Shown here: positions 1 through 8,933 of the stretch, piece by piece | How the letters are laid out: the number at the start of each line of letters is the position of its first letter | Position numbering within the stretch: position 1 is the first letter of the stretch | Source: Paraburkholderia xenovorans LB400 | GTDB lineage: Bacteria > Pseudomonadota > Gammaproteobacteria > Burkholderiales > Burkholderiaceae | Length of the DNA stretch: 64,000 bases | Assembly (NCBI RefSeq): GCF_000013645.1 | Contig: NC_007952.1 | Coordinates: 1,178,001 to 1,242,000 of the forward strand | Reading direction: 5' to 3' | Made by a program: the position numbers and the translations under genes | The notes under the pieces: model-generated | What the model saw: the letters and a program-made list of their open reading frames with translations, nothing else | Databases searched by the model: none | What the model was told of the DNA's origin: nothing

Positions 1-2
1 CG

Positions 3-1391
3 CAGCCGGAAGCCCGGATGTTCTACGTGGCGTTCACGCAGGACAACCAGAAGGAGGAGGCCCGCCCGGTCACGTTCTTCTACAACGGCGGCCCGGGGTC
101 TTCGTCGGTGTTCGTGCTGCTGGGCTCGTTCGCGCCGCGCCGCATCAAGACTTCGATGCCGAGCTTCACGCCGCCTGCGCCGTATTCGATGGAAGACAAT
201 CCGGACAGCCTGCTGGACAAGAGCGATCTCGTCTTCATCAACCCGGTCGGCACCGGCTATTCGGCGGCGATCGCGCCGAAGAAGAACCGCGACTTCTGGG
301 GCGTCGATCAGGACGCCGACTCGATCAAGCAGTTCATCAAGCGCTTTCTGACGAAGAACAACCGCTGGAATTCGCCGAAGTACCTGTTCGGCGAGTCGTA
401 CGGCACGGCGCGCAGTTGCGTGCTGGCGTACCGCTTGCACGAAGACGGCGTCGATCTGAACGGCATTACGCTGCAATCGTCGATTCTCGATTACACGCAG
501 TCCGGCAACCCGGTCGGCGCGCTGCCCACGGCGGCCGCGGACGCCTGGTATCACAAGAAGCTCGGCATCGCCCCGCGGCCGACCGATCTCGGCACCTTCG
601 CCGAAGAAGTGGCGCAGTTCGCGCGCACCGACTATCTGGCCGCGCTGCGCAAATTTCCGGCCACGGACGCGGCAACGGTCGAAAAACTCAGCGAGTACAC
701 CGGCATCGATAAAACGACGCTGCTTGCCTGGAGTCTGGATATCGCGTCGTATGACAGCCGGGGCAATTCGCTCTTCCTGACTACGCTGCTGAAGTCCAAA
801 GGTCTCGCGCTCGGCGAGTATGACGGCCGGGTGACGGCGATCGGCACGGGCATTGCCGGCAAGATCGACCCGAACTCGGGCGGCAACGACCCGACCATGA
901 CGGCGGTCACCGGCGTCTACACGACGATGTGGAACGTGTATCTGAACGAGCAGTTGAAGTACACGTCGAATTCGTCTTTCACCGACCTGAACGATCAGGC
1001 CTTCCAGTACTGGGACTTCGGCCACATCGACCCGACGGGCGCGCAGAAGGGCCTCGACGCGAAGGGCAACATTATCCTGTACACGGCAGGCGACCTGGCG
1101 GCGGTGATGGCGCTCAATCCGGATCTGAAGGTGTTGTCGGCGAACGGTTTCTTCGACTACGTCACGCCGTTTTATCAGACCGTGCTCGATTTGCAGCAAA
1201 TGCCGCTGCTGAGCCAGCAGGTGCGGCAGAATCTGTCGGCGCGCTTTTATCCGTCGGGGCATATGGTTTATCTCGACGGCGGGTCGCGCACCGCGCTAAA
1301 GGCCGACCTCGCGAAGATGTACGACACGACGGTGTCGGACACGCAGGCGCTGACCCGGATCCGCGCGCTGCAGGCACGGGTGCAGAGGTAG
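3..1391 (+). CDS. S10 family serine carboxypeptidase-like peptidase (5' partial)
   Basis: The reading frame is open from the first bases of the window, so the true start and any signal peptide lie upstream; the ATG at 18 is internal. The protein has the serine carboxypeptidase (S10) layout: an oxyanion-hole region with YNGGPGSSS near residue 22 (counting from the ATG at 18), the nucleophile Ser in GESYGTAR near residue 127, the Asp in NGFFDYVTP and the His in SGHMVYLDGG near the C-terminus. All three catalytic residues are present. Family members are usually exported and trim C-terminal residues from peptides. The visible 457 residues are most of a roughly 500-residue family member. Its natural substrate cannot be read from sequence. 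Confidence 0.88.
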   Translation, partial: QPEARMFYVAFTQDNQKEEARPVTFFYNGGPGSSSVFVLLGSFAPRRIKTSMPSFTPPAPYSMEDNPDSLLDKSDLVFINPVGTGYSAAIAPKKNRDFWGVDQDADSIKQFIKRFLTKNNRWNSPKYLFGESYGTARSCVLAYRLHEDGVDLNGITLQSSILDYTQSGNPVGALPTAAADAWYHKKLGIAPRPTDLGTFAEEVAQFARTDYLAALRKFPATDAATVEKLSEYTGIDKTTLLAWSLDIASYDSRGNSLFLTTLLKSKGLALGEYDGRVTAIGTGIAGKIDPNSGGNDPTMTAVTGVYTTMWNVYLNEQLKYTSNSSFTDLNDQAFQYWDFGHIDPTGAQKGLDAKGNIILYTAGDLAAVMALNPDLKVLSANGFFDYVTPFYQTVLDLQQMPLLSQQVRQNLSARFYPSGHMVYLDGGSRTALKADLAKMYDTTVSDTQALTRIRALQARVQR

Positions 1392-1646
1392 CGGCATATT
1401 GACGTAGGCGCGTGGTGTCGCGGGCATCACGCGCGCGATGGTGAACGTCGCGGGATTGGCAGGCGGTCGGCGCCAGGCGGCCCATCCGGATTGGCGGCGC
1501 GTGCGTGGTGGGGCCGCCGGTTTCGACAGCTTCTGAAGTCCGCGACATCCACCTGCATGTTGCGGAAATGGCCTCGCGTTGTTACTTATTCATATTGAAT
1601 GTGTTTTAATTGGTCTGCGAATTGAACTATTGCGCGCCGCCCCCCG

Positions 1647-2318
1647 GTGCGCCGACGAATGAACGCAGGCATTGCAGACAGGCGTCGCACTCACCACTTC
1701 CGCGACCCGACCGGCAGTACACATGAAACGGCTCCGTCGGCGCTGCCCCGCCGGCGCGGCAATGCGCGCCCTCTGCGCGGCGCGCGCATTGCGCTCGGAC
1801 TCGCACTCGGCTTGGCGGCATTGCTTGCGCTGTGCATGGGCGAAGCCCGCGCACAAGATGCCGCGATGCTCGACGAACGCGTCACACAGCAATCGGTGGG
1901 CGAGACGATTTGCCGCCCTGGCTATGCCGACACGGTTGCGCCGCCGTTCGACGAACTGATGGCGCGCAAAGACCGCCTGCTTGCCGCGCGCGGCATCGAT
2001 GCGGATAACGGCGTTGCCTTTGCGCTCGACCGGCGTGTGCCTATCGTGCTCGGCGGTTCGCCGGACGCACCTTCGAATCTCGATCTCCTGCCGTGGGCGG
2101 GCCAGCAGGGCGAGCGCCGCAAGGCGCGCGCGGCGGTCATGCTCAAGCGCTGCGTCTGCGAAGGCAAATTGAGCCTCGCCGAAGCGCAGGCCGCGATTGT
2201 CGGCAACTGGTCGGTGGTTTATTCGGGCTTCAGCCAGACTTCTTGCGACGTCAGCCGGCTCGACGTCGCGACCGGCGGTGACAATGGCCGCAGCGGCGGA
2301 CGCGACAACCCGCCATGA
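1647..2318 (+). CDS. Secreted protein with an HNH-like domain lacking the HNH histidine
   Basis: The GTG at 1647 or the ATG at 1659 could start this protein. A hydrophobic stretch ending LCMGEARAQ at about residues 46-70 looks like a signal peptide behind a long basic leader, so the true start may be further in. The mature part follows the pattern of small bacterial HNH-type proteins: LGGSPDAPSNL, then a lysine/arginine helix, CVCEGKLSLAEAQ and a GNW motif. Where family members carry Asp-His before the (I/V)P-LxxGG strand, this one has DRRVPIVLGG, so the HNH histidine is missing. Nuclease activity is therefore doubtful. The domain assignment is from pattern memory, not a search. Confidence 0.6.
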   Translation: MRRRMNAGIADRRRTHHFRDPTGSTHETAPSALPRRRGNARPLRGARIALGLALGLAALLALCMGEARAQDAAMLDERVTQQSVGETICRPGYADTVAPPFDELMARKDRLLAARGIDADNGVAFALDRRVPIVLGGSPDAPSNLDLLPWAGQQGERRKARAAVMLKRCVCEGKLSLAEAQAAIVGNWSVVYSGFSQTSCDVSRLDVATGGDNGRSGGRDNPP

Positions 2319-2430
2319 GGATGAAGGCGGCCGGTTGGCACAGCCGGTTCGCCCCGGTCGCGCGCGGTCGTTCATTCGCACGGCTTGCGGTTCGCAAGCC
2401 GTGGCCCCATCCCGTTTTCGGAGAATCATC

Positions 2431-2781
2431 ATGATCCATTCACGTCTTGCCGTCATGGCGCTTTCTTTGGGCTGCCTGTTCGGCAGCACCGCCGTGTTCG
2501 CCGCGGAGCCGGTACGCTGCGGCAAGGCCGACACGCTGCACATTCGCGGCGACGTGCCGGCGGCAATCAGCTTTGACGTGTATCGTCAGTTGCGACCGTT
2601 GAGCGCGCAACGTATTGCGCTGTTCCAGTCGGCCGGCGAGGTGAAACGCCTGCCTGACGGTCTCGCAGTATGCGAAGTTGCCGACGACGGTGTCGACGAT
2701 CCGTCCGCGGTGCTGGTTCAGTTGCCGCAGGGGAAGAACGCGTGGTGGGTGAGTTCGGCCAATGTGCAAGCGGCGGACTGA
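2431..2781 (+). CDS. Small secreted hypothetical protein
   Basis: The ATG at 2431 follows a GGAG ribosome site at 2420-2423 and opens a clear signal peptide (about 23 residues, ending STAVFAAEP). The mature protein is about 93 residues with two cysteines (VRCG and VCEV) that could form a disulphide in the periplasm. I recognise no enzymatic motif. The in-frame ORF extends far upstream but without a leader, so I prefer this start. It lies 112 bp after the HNH-like secreted protein, on the same strand, so the two may be co-transcribed. Confidence 0.65.
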   Translation: MIHSRLAVMALSLGCLFGSTAVFAAEPVRCGKADTLHIRGDVPAAISFDVYRQLRPLSAQRIALFQSAGEVKRLPDGLAVCEVADDGVDDPSAVLVQLPQGKNAWWVSSANVQAAD

Positions 2782-3061
2782 TCACGACGATCAGCCCGCC
2801 TTTTGCGCACGTCCCCCGCAGGATGCCGCAGCCATGCATGAGCGCAGCCCGGTTTTTGCGTCCGGCGTCTACGACGTTCGGCGCGTTTGCCGGGCCAGTA
2901 CCGGAAAATGAACAGCTGTATTGCTATTTTTGCCGCCGCTTATTCAGGTACAGTGCATTAATGGCGGTTTAGATCTGTTTTTGACACCGCCGTCTCACAT
3001 CGCTTTTGCTGTCGATCGTGGCTATCCTGAAAACAGGACGAATTTCGCAGGGGAGAATTAA

Positions 3062-3220
3062 ATGGTTGCCTTCTATTTGTCATTGGCCGCTTTGGGCGCC
3101 GCCGGCGCCGCATTGATCCACCAACTCGCCGTCGCGCAGGCAAAACAGCGTGCCGCATTGCGTCCGGTGCGCGTGCAGGCCGCTGATCGCGGCACAGGGC
3201 GCAACGCGCGCCGAGGGTAG
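3062..3220 (+). CDS. 52-residue single-pass membrane micro-protein
   Basis: This short ORF has a strong leader (AGGGGAG about 8 bases before the ATG). It encodes an N-terminal hydrophobic helix (VAFYLSLAALGAAGAALIH) and an arginine-rich tail ending RNARRG. The tail suggests a membrane-anchored micro-protein with a cytoplasmic basic end; a signal peptide is the alternative. It stops 5 bp before the RRM-like gene, so the two are probably translated from one message. Function is unknown. Confidence 0.6.
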   Translation: MVAFYLSLAALGAAGAALIHQLAVAQAKQRAALRPVRVQAADRGTGRNARRG

Positions 3221-3225
3221 GCTGC

Positions 3226-3492
3226 ATGAACCTGACCGTTCGCAATATCGCGGAGTCGTGCAGCGAGCAGGAAGTGCGGGAATTCCTCAAGCACGAACTC
3301 GGGCATTACGCGAAAAACATCGAGGTGGTCGACGCCGGCAAGCCGGGCGCGTACGCCACGGTCGAACTGGACGCCGAAGTGCCCTACGTGGGCGAAGTGA
3401 TCGCCCGGCAGATTCACGGCAAGCAGTTGGGCGGGCTGACGCTTGACGCCAGCGCCGATCTGTTCACCGACGAACCGCCGGCGTCTCATTGA
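3226..3492 (+). CDS. Small RRM-like protein
   Basis: This 88-residue protein follows the micro-membrane protein almost without a gap. Its layout resembles an RNA recognition motif. A first strand LTVRNI sits where RNP2 would be, followed by a helix (SEQEVREFL). A central strand GAYATVEL sits where RNP1 would be, followed by a helix ending ARQIHGKQLGGLTL. The usual aromatic RNP residues are largely absent, so RNA binding is uncertain. The tail is acidic (DLFTDEPP). The fold is inferred from pattern only. The leader is weak (GAGGGTAGG), consistent with translational coupling. Confidence 0.6.
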   Translation: MNLTVRNIAESCSEQEVREFLKHELGHYAKNIEVVDAGKPGAYATVELDAEVPYVGEVIARQIHGKQLGGLTLDASADLFTDEPPASH

Positions 3493-3609
3493 AGAGGCGC
3501 AGTCGCGCGTATCTGCATGTGGCGCGAGACGAGCGTGCCGCGGCGGGCGCATTGCGCGCGCCAACTTCGTGGGCACATTGGCGCATTGCCTGCGCTCCCA
3601 TCACTTTTT

Positions 3610-4470
3610 TCAATCTTCGCTTGCCTGCATCGGCCAATCGAACGGCGTGTACGGCAACGCCCGCTTGTGACGCGTGACGTCGTAATAGCGCAGGATAGTC
3701 GCGCGCGCCGCATCGCTCACGGCTTTGCCTTCCAGAAAATCATCGATAGCATCGTACGGAATGCCGTAGGCATCCTCGTCGGGCCGTTGCGGACGCAACA
3801 TTTCGAGGTCGGCTGTCGGAACCTTGTGCGCCAGCTCTTCCGGTGCGCCGAGCGCCTTCGCCACCGCGCGCACGCGACGCTTGTTGAGTCCGGCGAGCGG
3901 CAGCACATCCGCGCCGCCATCGCCGAACTTCGTGAAGAAGCCCATCACCGATTCGGCCGCGTGATCCGTGCCGATCACCACGCCGGCCCGCGCACCGGCC
4001 ACCGCGTATTGCGCGATCATGCGCTGGCGCGCCTTGATATTGCCGTGCACAAAATCCTGGTGAGATTCGTCGTTGAATAGCACGCCGCTCCTGTCCAGCG
4101 CGGCGAGCATGGCATCGGCCGCGGGTTTGATGTCGATGGCGAGATTCTGATCCGCGCGAATGAAACGTAATGCCTGTTGCGCGTCGGCTTCGTCTTTCTG
4201 TTCACCGTAAGGCAGACGTATTGCAACGAATTGCGCTTCGTAATGTTCGGCGCGCAACTGCTCGACCGCGAGTTGCGCAAGCCGGCCGGCAGTGGTCGAA
4301 TCCACGCCGCCACTAATCCCGAGCACATACGTTTTCAGGCCGCTGCCGCGCAGATAACTCACGAGAAAAGTTACCCGGCGTTCGATTTCATATTCCGCAT
4401 CGAATGTGGCGCCGATATGCATTTCTTCAGAAATGCTCGCCTGGCGTGCGGCCGGATCCTGGTGGGTCAT
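3610..4470 (-). CDS. nadE: Ammonia-dependent NAD+ synthetase
   Basis: The enzyme amidates nicotinate adenine dinucleotide to NAD+ in the cytoplasm using ATP and ammonia. The PP-loop for ATP pyrophosphate is SGGVDSTTAGRLAQLA near residue 54. Other typical NadE stretches are QARQRMIAQY, VIGTDHAAESVMGFFTKFGDGG and the C-terminal PYTPFDWP. At 286 residues it matches the short ammonia-dependent form, with no glutaminase domain. The start has an AAGGAGTAAGG leader. It is convergent with the RRM-like gene. Confidence 0.95.
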   Translation of the reverse strand: MTHQDPAARQASISEEMHIGATFDAEYEIERRVTFLVSYLRGSGLKTYVLGISGGVDSTTAGRLAQLAVEQLRAEHYEAQFVAIRLPYGEQKDEADAQQALRFIRADQNLAIDIKPAADAMLAALDRSGVLFNDESHQDFVHGNIKARQRMIAQYAVAGARAGVVIGTDHAAESVMGFFTKFGDGGADVLPLAGLNKRRVRAVAKALGAPEELAHKVPTADLEMLRPQRPDEDAYGIPYDAIDDFLEGKAVSDAARATILRYYDVTRHKRALPYTPFDWPMQASED

Positions 4471-4909
4471 GATTTTCCTTACTCCTTGCGCGCCCGCGCG
4501 CGGGTCGAACGGCTAAAAAAACGTTGCGCGCGCAACGGCCGTATCAGGCCGGGCAGTGCGCGGGTTGTGATGAGGCAGTTCCTGTTCATGCGCTGCGACG
4601 CAGCCGTATTTTGCAGTTTATCGCCGCTAATCGCCTTTAATTGGCCATTGCGCCGCTTTTAATTCGCTGCGCTGATCCGGCCAATATGTCCGATTGTTAC
4701 GGCTATATGGCTAATCGTCGAATCTTTATCGACAGATCGAGAAGTGCTTAGTAACATCCTCGTTCCGAGAGCGCCGCATAAGCCGGCGAGCAGACAATAA
4801 TAATCAGGTTTTGCTCAACTACGCGATGAACTACTCCAATTGGCCTGGCCGGTCTGCACTGGACCGTGTGAGCTTCGCGTCGGTGGATCATGCGCGCGAT
4901 GTGCCGTGT
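4471..4909. other. Intergenic region between nadE and the YkuD gene
   Basis: This 439-bp divergent region contains an AT-richer stretch around 4600-4750 that probably holds promoters for both flanking genes. I see no convincing ORF with a ribosome site, no RNA gene and no repeat. Confidence 0.4.
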
Positions 4910-5908
4910 ATGTCGTATCCACCTTCCGTGCGGAGCAGCGCGCGCGTATTGCCTTCTTTCCGCCGTCTGGCGGGGGCGCTGCGGCTTGGACTGGGCGCCA
5001 TTTTTTGTGCGTTGTCCTGCGGCGTGGCGATCGCGGCTTCGGCACCCGTTGCAACCTCCGCGCCAGGCGCGGCGAGTCGTCCGCCGGCGGCCGTCAATGC
5101 GTCCGCTGTCGCCGCGCCCGATGCCGCCGGCGTGGTCGACCCGCGTCGCGCGTTCATGCTGCGGGACGTGTTCGCGCAGAGCGTCACACGCAAGCTGAAA
5201 GTGCCGGCGGCGGATCAGCGAGCCTATGCCGACCGGCTGCAAGCGGCGCTCGGCGCACACATGCTGGGTGATCTGTCGGGCGAGTATGTGGTGCTGGTCG
5301 ATCGCAACGCCAACGTGCAGGCGCTTTTCATCTACTTTCGCGCCACGCCGGCCGACACCTGGCAACTGATCGGCGCGTCGCCGGTTTCGACGGGACGGCC
5401 GGGCGAGTACGACCACTTCATCACGCCGCTCGGTGTGTTCGAGCATACGCCCGCCAACATGGATTTCCGCTCGGAAGGCACGCTGAACGAAAACCATATT
5501 CGCGGCTATGGCAAGCGCGACATGCGGATCTTCGACCTTGGCTGGGCGCAGGGCGAGCGCGGCTGGGGCAAAGGCGGCATGTCGCAGATGCGTTTCCAGA
5601 TGCACGCCACCGACCCCGACCGGCTCGAACCGCTGCTCGGCATCCGTCATTCGAAGGGCTGCGTGCGGATTCCCGCATCGCTCAATACGTTTCTCGATCA
5701 CTACGGCATTCTCGACGCCGAATATGCGGCGCTCGTCGAATCCGGTAGATCACTGTGGGTGTTGAAGAGCGATCGGCAGGTGACGCCGTGGGCCGGACGT
5801 TACATCGTCGTGGTGGATTCGGAGCGCAAGAGCCGTCCCGCGTGGGCGCCCGCGCCCGGCAGCAAGGCGCGCGCGAATGTGCCGGCCGGCGCGGACACGG
5901 CGGACTGA
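4910..5908 (+). CDS. YkuD-domain (L,D-transpeptidase-like) exported protein
   Basis: The ATG at 4910 gives a typical exported start: a basic segment, a hydrophobic run (LGLGAIFCALSCGVAIAA) and an alanine/proline-rich linker. The ORF is open back to 4811 but the extra residues look uncoded. The C-terminal half carries a YkuD signature: PLGVFEHTP, a histidine in RFQMHATDPD, and the catalytic HSKGCVRIP in which the Cys forms the acyl-enzyme. YkuD enzymes cross-link peptidoglycan or attach proteins to it in the periplasm. About 330 residues is normal for a proteobacterial member. It stands alone here. Confidence 0.85.
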   Translation: MSYPPSVRSSARVLPSFRRLAGALRLGLGAIFCALSCGVAIAASAPVATSAPGAASRPPAAVNASAVAAPDAAGVVDPRRAFMLRDVFAQSVTRKLKVPAADQRAYADRLQAALGAHMLGDLSGEYVVLVDRNANVQALFIYFRATPADTWQLIGASPVSTGRPGEYDHFITPLGVFEHTPANMDFRSEGTLNENHIRGYGKRDMRIFDLGWAQGERGWGKGGMSQMRFQMHATDPDRLEPLLGIRHSKGCVRIPASLNTFLDHYGILDAEYAALVESGRSLWVLKSDRQVTPWAGRYIVVVDSERKSRPAWAPAPGSKARANVPAGADTAD

Positions 5909-5958
5909 TTCTGGTGGACTGATTCGCGGCCGCGTAATTCGGCGTAAATCAGCGTGAA

Positions 5959-6888
5959 TCAGCGTGAGCGCGTCAGCAACACGCCGACCAGCGCCACGGC
6001 GAAACCGGCGATCTGCACCGGCAGCAGCGTCTCGCCGAAGCCCGCATAACCTTCGAGCGCGGCGAGCGGCGGAGCGAGAAACATCAACGCGGTCGCACGT
6101 GCCGCGTCGCCGCGTCTGACCATCCACACGAGCAGCGTGACGCTGATGCCGGAGAGCATCACGATCCCCCACGCGAGCGACGCCCACAGCGTAGGCGACG
6201 CAATCCAGCGATGTTCGCCGAGCGCCAGCACGAACACGCCCGCGACCAGCGCCGCGCCGAAGTTCTGCACCGCGCTCGCGCTGCGGATGTCGGCTTTCGC
6301 CAGCGAGGTCTTCTGGTACAGCGTGCCCGCTGTAATCGCGCCGACCGCGGCGATCGAGATCAGCACGACCAGCCAGCCGGGCGCGCTGCCGTGCGGTGCC
6401 GGTGCCGCGCTCGACGCCAGCTTCGGTTCGAGCACCAGCACGACGCCGGCGAGACCGAGCGCCATGCCGGCCCAGCCGCGCCGCGACAGCCGTTCGCCGA
6501 AGAGCGGCGCCGCGACGGCGGCCGTCGCCAGCGGTTGGAGCGCGCCGAGCAGTGCCATCACGCCCGCGCTCAGGCCCTGGGCGACGGCCCAGTAGCCGGC
6601 GCCGAGATACACACCCTGCAATAGCGCGCCCGCCAGCAGATGTTTGCCGATGTCGCGGCCGCCCGGCCATGCGGCGCGTGCAGCCAGCGCGGCCAGCGCG
6701 AAGATCAGCGCTGCGCCGCCGAAGCGCGCGAGCAGGAAGAGATTGGGATCAGCGTAAGGCGTGATCGCGCGGGCGACCACGAAACCGGTCGACCACGACA
6801 CGACGAAGACGGTGGCGATGAAGGAAGCGAGCATCGGGAAAAAGAGTGGGGCGAAAAGGTTCGCAAAGTCGGTCCGCAAAGTCGCCAT
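5959..6888 (-). CDS. EamA-family (DMT superfamily) transporter
   Basis: This is a ten-helix inner-membrane protein made of two EamA repeats. The first repeat opens with FIATVFVVSWSTGFVVARA; the second starts near GAITAGTLYQK and contains PPLAALEGYAGFGE, a typical DMT exporter loop. Family members export amino acids or metabolites; the substrate cannot be read. The open frame reaches 6930, and the methionines at 6888 and 6834 are alternatives. No leader is decisive, so the start is uncertain. Confidence 0.85.
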   Translation of the reverse strand: MATLRTDFANLFAPLFFPMLASFIATVFVVSWSTGFVVARAITPYADPNLFLLARFGGAALIFALAALAARAAWPGGRDIGKHLLAGALLQGVYLGAGYWAVAQGLSAGVMALLGALQPLATAAVAAPLFGERLSRRGWAGMALGLAGVVLVLEPKLASSAAPAPHGSAPGWLVVLISIAAVGAITAGTLYQKTSLAKADIRSASAVQNFGAALVAGVFVLALGEHRWIASPTLWASLAWGIVMLSGISVTLLVWMVRRGDAARATALMFLAPPLAALEGYAGFGETLLPVQIAGFAVALVGVLLTRSR

Positions 6889-6991
6889 CCTGCCGGAACA
6901 GCGCCATGCGCGTCTTGTTCGAAGCTGCAACCGGCGAGGCGGATCGGCGCGGGGTGGCTCGAACGGCGCAATTCCGCCGTCACCACCGCCG

Positions 6992-8551
6992 TCACCACAT
7001 CAGCAGCACAGTCCCTGCGCCGAGCGCGCCGCCGCACACCGCGCACGCCCACAACAGCACGCGCGTGCGCCGGTACTCCCGGCCGATCTCCGCCACGAGC
7101 CGCGCATTCTGCTGCGGCGTGCGCGCGCGGTCATGCTCCTGCTGCAGATATCGCACCGCGAGTTGCGGCATGCGCGGCAGCATATGCGCGAGGTGCGGCA
7201 ACTCGCGGGCGATCCGTTTGATCCAGCCGCGGTGATCGATGTCGCGCCGCGCGATATCCGCCAGCACGCCGCGCGTGATATTCCACGTGTCGACGCCAGG
7301 ATGCAGCGCGCGCGCCAGCATTTCCGCCTGCTGAAACGAGCGCTGCGCGGTCGCGAGCCGCGCGGGCACCGCGCCTTCGAACGGCTGCACCGCGTGCAGC
7401 AGATGATGAAACAGCGAACCCGCCGAACGGTCTTCCGGCTCGGCGGCGAAATGCGCTTCGGCGCGCGTGCGCAATTCGGCTTCGAGCACCTCGGCGCGCG
7501 TGTCGTGCGGCACGTGCCCGGCATCGCGATGCATCTCGGCGAGCCGGGCGTAATCCTGGTCGAATAGCGCGGTCGCGCCGTGCACGAAGAACTCGCGTTC
7601 GTCCGTCGAGAGGCTCGACATGATCGAAAATTCCGCCAGAACGAGCCGCCCCAGCGTGTCCGGTCCGATGCTCACCCGCACGCGGCGGGCGTCGAGCGTA
7701 GCGTGGAAGAAGCCATGCTCGAACGCCTGCTCGGTGACCACTTCGACGATATGCGCGGCGAGCGGCGCGAGTTTGATGTGATGCGCATGGAGACCGGCCA
7801 GGTCGCTCGCCGGCAAGGTGCTGACGCGTTGCATCGTCAGCGTGTAGGTGGTGCAAAGGTCCCAGATCACGTCCGGCACGACGATGCGCGCGTCGCCGTC
7901 GAAATGATGGCCGGTCTGGCTCAGATTGGCGGCTTCGGCGCGCAGATCGAAGCGGCGCAGGATGTCGTCCGTGAAGCTCTGCGCCTGCGCGCGCAGGTGC
8001 AGGCGGCGCGCGGTGCCGGAAAGGTTCTCCAGCCAGCGCGCGACCCAGCGTAGCAGCGCGAGTTCGTCGCCGATCTGCTGCAACTGGTCGGCGCGCACCA
8101 GCTTGATCGCCACTTCGTAGTGGCCGTTCACCGGCGCCACCAGCCGTGCAAGATGCGTCTGTTCGGCGAAGCCGCCGCGCACCGGCACCAGATCCACGGC
8201 GCTGAACAGCGTGGCGAGCGGCCTGCCGAACGCGCGCGCGAGCGCCTGTTCGGATTCGTGCGGCGGCAGCGGCGCTTCCATGTGGTCGATCGCGTCGATC
8301 GCGTCGTGCAGGGTGCCGCTCGCGAGTTCGGGCCGTTCGGCCAGGGTTTGAGCGAATCGTCCCGCCAGCGGCCCGAGCGCCGGCAGCACGCGGTTCAGGC
8401 TTTGGCCGCCGCGTCCCGCCGCGTGCAGGCGGCCGGCCAGCCCGATTATCCAGTGCAGTTTGTGATCTGCCGGCGCGGCAAGCCAGAGGAGACGCGCGCC
8501 GTAACGCAGCGCGTGGAACAGCAACAGTAGACGGCGAAACAGTGGCGGCAT
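6992..8551 (-). CDS. UbiB/ABC1-like protein with eroded kinase motifs
   Basis: The 519-residue protein keeps the order of a UbiB/ABC1 atypical kinase and has a C-terminal membrane helix near residues 500-518. The diagnostic motifs are altered. The KxGQ motif region reads RFAQTLAERPEL (residues 65-76). The alanine-rich nucleotide loop is replaced by PVRGGFAEQTHLAR. The VAIK lysine remains (K150). The region normally HADxHPGN reads FFHATLDARR, and the DFG-type metal site reads LAEFSIM. It therefore looks like a divergent UbiB paralogue that has probably lost ATP chemistry. A role in membrane lipid or quinone biology is only inferred from the family. Confidence 0.65.
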   Translation of the reverse strand: MPPLFRRLLLLFHALRYGARLLWLAAPADHKLHWIIGLAGRLHAAGRGGQSLNRVLPALGPLAGRFAQTLAERPELASGTLHDAIDAIDHMEAPLPPHESEQALARAFGRPLATLFSAVDLVPVRGGFAEQTHLARLVAPVNGHYEVAIKLVRADQLQQIGDELALLRWVARWLENLSGTARRLHLRAQAQSFTDDILRRFDLRAEAANLSQTGHHFDGDARIVVPDVIWDLCTTYTLTMQRVSTLPASDLAGLHAHHIKLAPLAAHIVEVVTEQAFEHGFFHATLDARRVRVSIGPDTLGRLVLAEFSIMSSLSTDEREFFVHGATALFDQDYARLAEMHRDAGHVPHDTRAEVLEAELRTRAEAHFAAEPEDRSAGSLFHHLLHAVQPFEGAVPARLATAQRSFQQAEMLARALHPGVDTWNITRGVLADIARRDIDHRGWIKRIARELPHLAHMLPRMPQLAVRYLQQEHDRARTPQQNARLVAEIGREYRRTRVLLWACAVCGGALGAGTVLLMW

Positions 8552-8696
8552 TGGTAGTTCGGTGTGTAGGCCGCGTGGCGTCCGCAGCTATCGGGGGACA
8601 TTCGCGCGCGGCCTGGGCGTTCAGGTTAGCAGGTAAGGGCGCCGGCAGGAGCATCGCCGCGCGACGCGTAATACAATACGCCGGCCTTCTCCAACC

Positions 8697-8933
8697 GTGG
8701 CGAAACCCAAGCGTGCCGGCTTCCGGCCTTTCATCGATGCTCGCAGAACAACGTCGGCCCCTTGGTTGACGGACATCCGTTGCGAAACCTACGCGCAGGC
8801 TTTGTTGGAGGAATTGGACACAGCGGAAAGCCTCGCGGCGCAATTCGAACAGGACATCACGCTCGCCGCGGTACCGGAATTCGTCGCGCTGTTGATGGGG
8901 TCGATCGCGCGCGTGCACATTGTCCAGTCCTAG
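8697..8933 (+). CDS. Small hypothetical protein
   Basis: This 78-residue ORF lies divergently from the UbiB-like gene. It has a basic N-terminus (MAKPKRAGFRPF) and an acidic amphipathic middle (YAQALLEELDTAESLAAQFEQD). No family is recognised and no strong leader precedes the start. It may be a genuine small protein or a chance ORF. Confidence 0.3.
   Translation: MAKPKRAGFRPFIDARRTTSAPWLTDIRCETYAQALLEELDTAESLAAQFEQDITLAAVPEFVALLMGSIARVHIVQS

Noticed and set aside
416..2543. Many ORFs of 60-300 codons antisense or in other frames of the peptidase and secreted protein genes
   Set aside because: They are arginine/alanine-rich shadows typical of GC-rich coding DNA, lacking leaders and recognisable domains.
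7131..8918. 595-codon minus-strand ORF overlapping the UbiB-like gene
   Set aside because: It lies in another frame of the same strand, is extremely Arg/Ala-rich and has no domain pattern, while the 519-codon frame has clear family structure.
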